20,720 nt of DNA. It comes from Bacteriovoracaceae bacterium UBA6261. GTDB taxonomy: Bacteria; Bdellovibrionota; Bacteriovoracia; Bacteriovoracales; Bacteriovoracaceae. The translations under genes were made by a program, and so were the position numbers. Below, piece by piece: positions 16,401 to 20,720 of the stretch. The DNA lies in NCBI GenBank assembly GCA_002440825.1, contig DJVH01000128.1, positions 1 to 20,720 on the forward strand, in the 5' to 3' direction. Below the pieces are notes generated by a model, which was not told where the DNA came from, searched no databases, and was given only the letters and a program-made list of their open reading frames with translations. Position 1 is the first letter of the stretch. Every line of letters begins with the position of its first letter.

Positions 16401-16682
16401 CAATTGTCCCGGTTTTCATTTCCCTGAAATTCTCGTTTAATAAGGGACAATTTCTTTTCGGCAACTCGGCCTTCTTATTGATTTTATTTTAACGTCTGGA
16501 CTAAATGACTTTAGAGAATATTTGAGCTTGGCGCTCTTTCATGTGCTTAGCTCCTTGTTTTTAAAACGCTTTTTCGAGGGGAGTGCCAATACTTCGTGGC
16601 GACTCCAAAGGGCAGATAGGAAGAGCTTGCCTTTAAAACTTATTGAGAAGTCATGGATTTGTTTAATTTCCGATCGAAGTGC
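16401..16682. other. Divergent intergenic region between giant lipoprotein and small exported protein
   Basis: About 360 bp separate the two start codons. No convincing gene is seen in it; the short reading frames overlap on both strands and lack ribosome sites. The right end holds the FliA-like promoter listed separately. The middle holds two neighbouring imperfect hairpins. On the minus strand, TAAAAT sits near 16490 as a possible -10 for the lipoprotein gene, without a good -35. Confidence 0.5.
16580..16634 (+). other. Two adjacent imperfect hairpins, possible structured RNA
   Basis: Hairpin one pairs GGAGT-GCCA (16580-16588) with TGGC-G-ACTCC (16597-16606): nine base pairs and one bulged G around an 8 base loop. 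Hairpin two pairs AAAGG-G-CA (16607-16614) with TGCCTTT (16628-16634), with one bulged G and a 13 base loop. They abut without a gap. No known riboswitch or small RNA class was recognised, and no T-run follows either. It is a structural observation only. Confidence 0.25.
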
Positions 16683-16710
16683 TCAGGTTTTTGGCGAAGT
16701 TGGCCGATAA
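16683..16710 (+). promoter_or_regulatory. Sigma-28 (FliA) type promoter
   Basis: TCAGGTTT (16683-16690) is followed after 12 bp by a full GCCGATAA (16703-16710). The enterobacterial consensus is TAAAGTTT, about 11 bp, GCCGATAA; the -10 half matches all eight bases and the -35 half six. Transcription would start near 16717, about 34 bp before the ATG at 16751. This implies control of the small exported protein by the flagellar/motility sigma factor. Confidence 0.6.
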
Positions 16711-16750
16711 TATTCTTACCATCCAACTTCAAACCTTCAGAGGAATGAAA

Positions 16751-17053
16751 ATGAAATTTCAGAGCTCCCTAAAAGTTTTTTGTGCTTCACTCCTGATCGT
16801 GTCTTCTTCTACATTTGCCACGGATCAACTGGATGCTGAATACAAAAACATGGAGCAGATGATGGGGGCCATTCGCCTTGAGAAAAAGCAGGTGGAAAGT
16901 ATGGTCGATAAGATGGTGGCCAGTGGAAGAATTAATGCAGAAGATGCGGCCAAAGCAAAAAGAGAACTCGCCAGCATGAATGACAATGACCTTGAAAATT
17001 TAAAAAACAAGGCCATTGCCGAAGTCAAAGACAAACGTCTGCTCGATCACTGA
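16751..17053 (+). CDS. Small exported helical protein, likely FliA-dependent
   Basis: A 100 aa exported protein. The start at 16751 is chosen because GAGGA (16740-16744) lies 6 bp before it and it gives a clean signal peptide (MKFQSSLKVFCASLLIVSSS, then TFA and TDQL). ATG at 16745 has almost no spacing to that site, and the longer frame from 16679 would run through the promoter. The mature ~77 residues are charged, nearly all helical and cysteine-free, with a repeated MMGAI/MVDKMV/ASGRINAEDAAKAKREL style amphipathic pattern; a helical hairpin or small coiled coil is likely. No family recognised. The sigma-28 type promoter suggests expression with flagellar genes, as for motility, chemotaxis or, in predators, attack-phase genes. 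The stop overlaps the converging cinA stop region by 7 bp. Confidence 0.75.
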   Translation: MKFQSSLKVFCASLLIVSSSTFATDQLDAEYKNMEQMMGAIRLEKKQVESMVDKMVASGRINAEDAAKAKRELASMNDNDLENLKNKAIAEVKDKRLLDH

Positions 17054-18321
17054 TTGATTTTTCCTTCCATTAAATGCAGAAGAATCAAAAGGGCCATATC
17101 TGAAAAACGCTCTTTTCTTCTTATGCGGTCTCCGGGAAATAAAAATTTCCGTGCTCCTGAAAAATTTTTTCCGGCATAACCAATGACTAAGGTTCCTTCC
17201 GGTTTTTCAGCTGTTCCTCCTGACGGACCAGCAATGCCGGTCAAAGAGACAGCAAAATCGGTTTTGAATTTTTCTCTGGCCCCTCTGGCCATTTCTTCGG
17301 CCGTTTCAATACTGACAGCTCCAAATTTTTTCAATGTTTCTGAACGAACATCAAGAAAATTCTCTTTTGCTTCATTGGCATAGCTGACAACTCCCCCCAT
17401 GAAGACTTCACTTGAGCCCGAGAGATCTGTGATTTTGGAAGACGTGAGACCGCCTGTGCAGGATTCGGCAAAAGAAAAAGTGTTTTTTAGTTCGCGGGCC
17501 TTGGCAAAGACAAGTTCATTGACGGGCGTATTTCCATACTGCCAGACGTGAGGGCCAAGCGGAGTGCTATCTATCAATTTTTTAATATCATCTGATTTAT
17601 TCTGGTGTTCTTTTGAATCGGCAGTATAACTTACAACGATATCGATACCGATGGTGTGGGGAAGTGAACTGACTTTTCCGTAGCGCTCAAGATCTTTCCA
17701 CAGGGTTGGACAAAGTTCAAAGAAAATTTTTTCTTCCGAAACACCAGTCGTTCGGATGACTGTCTGATGAAATTCACCAAGGCGCTCGCTGTAATATTTT
17801 TTAATCAGCGGAAAAAATTCCTGGTCCACCATTTCACTGAACTCTCTTGGCACACCTGGACCCGCCATGATCAATTTCTTGTGGCTTTCTTCATAGTAGG
17901 CAATACCAGGAGCGAGTCCTTTCGGGTTACTTACCGGTGTAAAATCTTCCGGAAAAAAATGGTAGTAATTGTGACCCGGCTGCCACGTTCTGCCGAAACG
18001 AATATAGTTCTTTGTGACGATATCAGCGACATCATCGCGCTCAATGATTTTTTTTCCGAAGAAATTGGCGAGGACCGTTTTTGTTTTATCATCCTGAGTG
18101 GGTCCTATTCCTCCGGAAGTGATGACAATATCGCTTTCATTCATGGAATCAGTCAGGGCCTTGTTGATTTCTTCAATATCATCGTGGATAAAGCGAAGAG
18201 ATTTAAAAGTGAGACCCTTTTTGAAGAGATATTTTGAGAGAAAGGATCCATTTAAATCAGTCGTTCTTCCATTCAGAATTTCATCACCTATAACAATCAT
18301 GGATACATTTAATTGAGACAT
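17047..18321 (-). CDS. cinA: CinA family nicotinamide-nucleotide amidohydrolase
   Basis: CinA-type proteins salvage the pyridine nucleotide cycle: the C-terminal PncC domain converts nicotinamide mononucleotide to nicotinate mononucleotide, and the N-terminal COG1058 domain can hydrolyse ADP-ribose in characterised members. The 424 aa length is normal for the two-domain form. N-terminal motifs are IGDEILNGRTTDLN (11-24) and TSGGIGPTQDD (68-78). The C-terminal domain (about 265-420) has FAESCTGGLTSSKI (284-297), with the catalytic serine of ESCTGG, and TGIAGPSGGTAEKPEGT (361-377). Both active sites look intact. ATG at 18319-18321 follows AGAGGA at about 5 bp. The gene is monocistronic here, divergent from the FAD oxidoreductase and tail-to-tail with the small exported protein. 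The historical competence link of the name is not supported by anything nearby. Confidence 0.93.
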   Translation of the reverse strand: MSQLNVSMIVIGDEILNGRTTDLNGSFLSKYLFKKGLTFKSLRFIHDDIEEINKALTDSMNESDIVITSGGIGPTQDDKTKTVLANFFGKKIIERDDVADIVTKNYIRFGRTWQPGHNYYHFFPEDFTPVSNPKGLAPGIAYYEESHKKLIMAGPGVPREFSEMVDQEFFPLIKKYYSERLGEFHQTVIRTTGVSEEKIFFELCPTLWKDLERYGKVSSLPHTIGIDIVVSYTADSKEHQNKSDDIKKLIDSTPLGPHVWQYGNTPVNELVFAKARELKNTFSFAESCTGGLTSSKITDLSGSSEVFMGGVVSYANEAKENFLDVRSETLKKFGAVSIETAEEMARGAREKFKTDFAVSLTGIAGPSGGTAEKPEGTLVIGYAGKNFSGARKFLFPGDRIRRKERFSDMALLILLHLMEGKINQ

Positions 18322-18406
18322 ATTTTCCTCTTTAAACTTACGATCAATGCGTGCAATTCTGGCATAAATTGGTTAAACTTAAAACTTAGAACATTGAGAC
18401 AACGTC

Positions 18407-19966
18407 ATGACAAAAAAAGTCCAATTCACCGTCGATTACAACGTAGATGTCGAACAATACCTGGAAGAACATTTTCCCGGGACCGTGGACTTTCGCATTC
18501 TCAATCAGGCCCTTGATGCCAGAGGGGCCAATCGCGGAAAAGTTCCGCGCTACACTTACAATATCGAACTTCTCTCACCAGGCGAGCAATTTGAAGCTGT
18601 CAGAGAAAATTTCAAAGACCTTGGCGCTTTCAGCGAAAAACCCATTATCATTGGAGCAGGCCCGGGCGGATTATTTTGTGCTCTCAGGCTTGCCGACTAT
18701 GGAGTTCCCAGCATTGTTATTGAACGCGGGGACCGCGCTCACGCCCGGATGATTCATATTGCAAAATTCTGGCGCTACGGAGAGTTCGATCCGGAAAACA
18801 ATGTTTGTTATGGTGAAGGTGGAGCAGGACTTTTTTCCGACGGAAAGCTCATCACCAGAATTAAATCACCTTACGTTCAATACGTCATGAACCGCTTCGT
18901 GGATTTCGGAGCGCCCAAAGAAACAGCGTATATTTCTAACCCGCATTTAGGATCAAATAAAATCCGGGGACTCATCAATCAGATGACCGATTACCTGCGC
19001 GGACGCGGAACTGAGGTTCGCTACAATACCCGAGTGGATCGCTTGCTTGTTGAAAATCAAAAAATCGTCGGCGTGCAATTAAACAATGGAGAAAAACTTT
19101 TCTCCAAATACGTCGTCCTGGCCACAGGTCATTCTGCTAAAGAAATGTATTATCACCTTCACGAACTCAAAGTGGAGATGAAACAAAAAGATTTCGCTGT
19201 TGGTGTTCGTATTGAACATCCGCGCGAGCTGATTGATTCCATTCAGTATGGAAAATTTGCAGGCCTTGAATTAGGGGCCGCGAGATACAGGCTTTCCTAT
19301 GAAGATGCCCAGACAAAAAAAGGAACATACAGTTTCTGTATGTGTCCAGGCGGCTATGTTCTCTCCAGTGGAACTGAAGCTGATGGGATCGTTGTCAATG
19401 GCATGAGCAACTACGCGCGAAATTCGCGCTGGTCCAATGCGGCCCTTGTTGTCAGTGTCAAAGCAGGTCAGGATTTTTCTTCGGACAATCTTCTGGCGGG
19501 AATGGAATTCCAGCACGGCATTGAGAAAAAGGCTTATGAAGCAAGCGTTCAGAATGCCAGCGGGCGTGAGCTTCCGGCCCAGACACTGAAAGAATTTATG
19601 GAAAACAAACTCAATCCCAATCTGGATAAGATCAAAACATCGACTCCTTCGGGAATTGTGAGAACTTCGCTGAGAGAAATTCTTCCGTCATTTGTAACGT
19701 TACATTTGTCCAATGCTCTGTTAAAATTTGATGAAAGTTTAAAAGGCTTCGTGTCTGATAAAGCGCTCTTGATTGCGCCGGAAACCAGAACGAGCGCTCC
19801 CATTACAATATTGCGCGATAAAGAGACGATGGAATCTACCAGCCATCAGGGGCTTTTTCCCTGTGGTGAAGGCGCCGGTCACGCCGGAGGAATTACCTCT
19901 GCAGCTGTTGATGGTGTAAAAATAGCAATGTCTCTGCTGAAAAAAGAAAAAGGATTTGAACCATGA
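18407..19966 (+). CDS. NAD(P)/FAD-dependent oxidoreductase (COG2509 type)
   Basis: A 519 aa cytoplasmic flavoprotein of the BaiN-unrelated COG2509 dehydrogenase group; its physiological substrate is not established. An N-terminal ~75 residue domain, typical of this group, precedes the FAD-binding Rossmann motif PIIIGAGPGGLFCALRLADYG (79-99), with the acidic end of the second strand at IVIERG. CYGEGGAGLFSDGKL (134-148) is the group's characteristic flavin-side loop, GTYSFCMCPGG contains a conserved Cys-x-Cys-Pro, and the C-terminal FAD motif is GLFPCGEGAGHAGGITSAA (482-500). All are intact. The ATG at 18407 has only a weak ribosome site, but the N-terminal domain requires it. The stop overlaps the start of the next gene (ATGA, 19963-19966), so the two are co-translated despite the second being exported. 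Confidence 0.9.
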   Translation: MTKKVQFTVDYNVDVEQYLEEHFPGTVDFRILNQALDARGANRGKVPRYTYNIELLSPGEQFEAVRENFKDLGAFSEKPIIIGAGPGGLFCALRLADYGVPSIVIERGDRAHARMIHIAKFWRYGEFDPENNVCYGEGGAGLFSDGKLITRIKSPYVQYVMNRFVDFGAPKETAYISNPHLGSNKIRGLINQMTDYLRGRGTEVRYNTRVDRLLVENQKIVGVQLNNGEKLFSKYVVLATGHSAKEMYYHLHELKVEMKQKDFAVGVRIEHPRELIDSIQYGKFAGLELGAARYRLSYEDAQTKKGTYSFCMCPGGYVLSSGTEADGIVVNGMSNYARNSRWSNAALVVSVKAGQDFSSDNLLAGMEFQHGIEKKAYEASVQNASGRELPAQTLKEFMENKLNPNLDKIKTSTPSGIVRTSLREILPSFVTLHLSNALLKFDESLKGFVSDKALLIAPETRTSAPITILRDKETMESTSHQGLFPCGEGAGHAGGITSAAVDGVKIAMSLLKKEKGFEP

Positions 19967-20720
19967 AAAACCAAACTTCTCGACAAGCACTTCTCTGTCT
20001 TGCCATGGCCTTTTCGGCCAATATGTCATTGGCAGCTCTTCCTGATTACAAAGCGCCTGAGATCCTTGCACGCGCCAATATCAGAGATGGCTATAATCTT
20101 CCACCGCTCAGTTTTTTAAATAACACCAGTCCGATCATTAACGATCGTGGAGACGTGGCCTTTAAACTGATGGCCGTTGAAGGTGAAAACAATCAGGCCT
20201 TGTGGGTGAAATCCGTCGAAGATGAAAACGGAAAAATTATTTACGTTGCGCCGGATGAGCGATTTCTCACTGAACCGGAATCCATCAGCGAAAATGGAAA
20301 GATTGCGTTCAATCTTTACGATGAAGGTGTGACTGACGGTCTTTTTATTCTCGACATCAATACGTTAAAAGTCGATCAGGTTTTATCGCCAGATAATCTT
20401 CCGATTCAGTTTTACACTTACCCTCAATTAAAAAATAACGGCAAAATTTATTTCAGAGCAACTGACGATTCCAACGACAGAATGTTTTATGAATTTGCAG
20501 GTAAAAATTTGAACAAAATAATTTCTGAGGGAGTGGAAAGTTCAGGAATAAAATCCTCATACCTTTTCCGTCCTACTGTAAATGATTCCGGAGTCATAGC
20601 TTTTAAATCGCGCATGGGAGAAAGAGGGCAGTGGGATGAGAGCAATCCTGATTCTATTCTTACGCTGACTCAATCGGCTGACCCTAAAGCTCCTGGCTAT
20701 AAAGTGGCGACGATTGCCCG
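19963..20720 (+). CDS. Secreted NxxGxxAF-repeat protein (partial at 3' end)
   Basis: An open frame of 252 codons that runs off the window. Residues 1-26 form a signal peptide (ALLCLAMAFSANMSLA, then ALPDY). The mature part has repeats of the form N-x-x-G-x-(V/I)-x-F, each spaced by about 45-85 residues: INDRGDVAFK, ISENGKIAFN, LKNNGKIYFR and VNDSGVIAFK. These match the NxxGxxAF tandem repeat seen in bacterial surface proteins with varied C-terminal anchors, which probably fold as beta-propeller blades. The start overlaps the oxidoreductase stop by 4 bp, with GGATTTG upstream as a weak ribosome site, so translation is likely coupled. The right-hand part, including any anchor, is outside the window. 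No enzymatic residue can be identified. Confidence 0.8.
   Translation, partial: MKNQTSRQALLCLAMAFSANMSLAALPDYKAPEILARANIRDGYNLPPLSFLNNTSPIINDRGDVAFKLMAVEGENNQALWVKSVEDENGKIIYVAPDERFLTEPESISENGKIAFNLYDEGVTDGLFILDINTLKVDQVLSPDNLPIQFYTYPQLKNNGKIYFRATDDSNDRMFYEFAGKNLNKIISEGVESSGIKSSYLFRPTVNDSGVIAFKSRMGERGQWDESNPDSILTLTQSADPKAPGYKVATIA

Noticed and set aside
16560..16650. Cyclic di-GMP or other known riboswitch in the divergent gap
   Set aside because: The conserved core sequences of the classes I know are missing; only generic hairpins are present.
16679..16750. Longer N-terminus of the small exported protein
   Set aside because: It would include the sigma-28 promoter and move the signal peptide inside the protein; GAGGA supports 16751.
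18358..18376. Sigma-54 promoter before the FAD oxidoreductase (TGGCATAAATTGG)
   Set aside because: The spacing between the GG and the second element is about 2 bp too short and the GC of the -12 element is absent.

Overview
The window looks like chromosome of a free-living Gram-negative bacterium with a protein-secreting, lipoprotein-rich envelope. The mid-40s GC feel, the many secreted orphan proteins without recognisable family, a very long cysteine-rich lipoprotein, a sigma-28 (FliA) type promoter and tightly packed genes with convergent overlaps would fit the Bdellovibrionota (Bacteriovorax/Peredibacter-like predators). That placement is inference from style; no rRNA or other taxonomic marker is present. 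No tRNA, rRNA, insertion sequence, integrase, phage gene or CRISPR array was seen.

Layout. 1-995 (+): 3' half of an acetoacetate-CoA ligase cut by the window edge. 1081-1620 (+): small secreted or membrane coiled-coil protein. 1623-3420 (-): a 399-410 aa membrane-anchored protein that probably starts at a non-AUG codon, preceded by a secreted DUF4430-like protein. 3496-4077 (+): an outer-membrane beta-barrel protein whose terminator lies inside the converging gene. 4064-10217 (-): a three-gene secretion operon made of a 1033 aa exported coiled-coil protein, a 798 aa M4/M36-like metallopeptidase lipoprotein, and a 218 aa exported protein with a PepSY-like segment; the genes overlap by 4 bp or are 2 bp apart. 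10460-11269 (-): uppP with its own good sigma-70 promoter. 11353-16389 (-): a ~1678 aa cysteine-rich lipoprotein. 16751-17053 (+): a 100 aa exported helical protein behind a FliA-like promoter. 17047-18321 (-): cinA. 18407-19966 (+): a COG2509-type FAD oxidoreductase, translationally coupled to a secreted NxxGxxAF-repeat protein that runs off the right edge.

How it fits together. The housekeeping genes (acetoacetate activation, undecaprenyl phosphate recycling, CinA, flavoprotein) are ordinary. The accessory content is the cell-surface material: the metallopeptidase operon, the giant lipoprotein, the beta-barrel and several small exported proteins. The best candidate for something undescribed is the metallopeptidase operon, in which a protease with no obvious N-terminal propeptide is co-transcribed with a separate protein resembling a PepSY/FTP propeptide domain and with a large exported coiled-coil protein. 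This is a hypothesis; the sequence alone does not prove a system.
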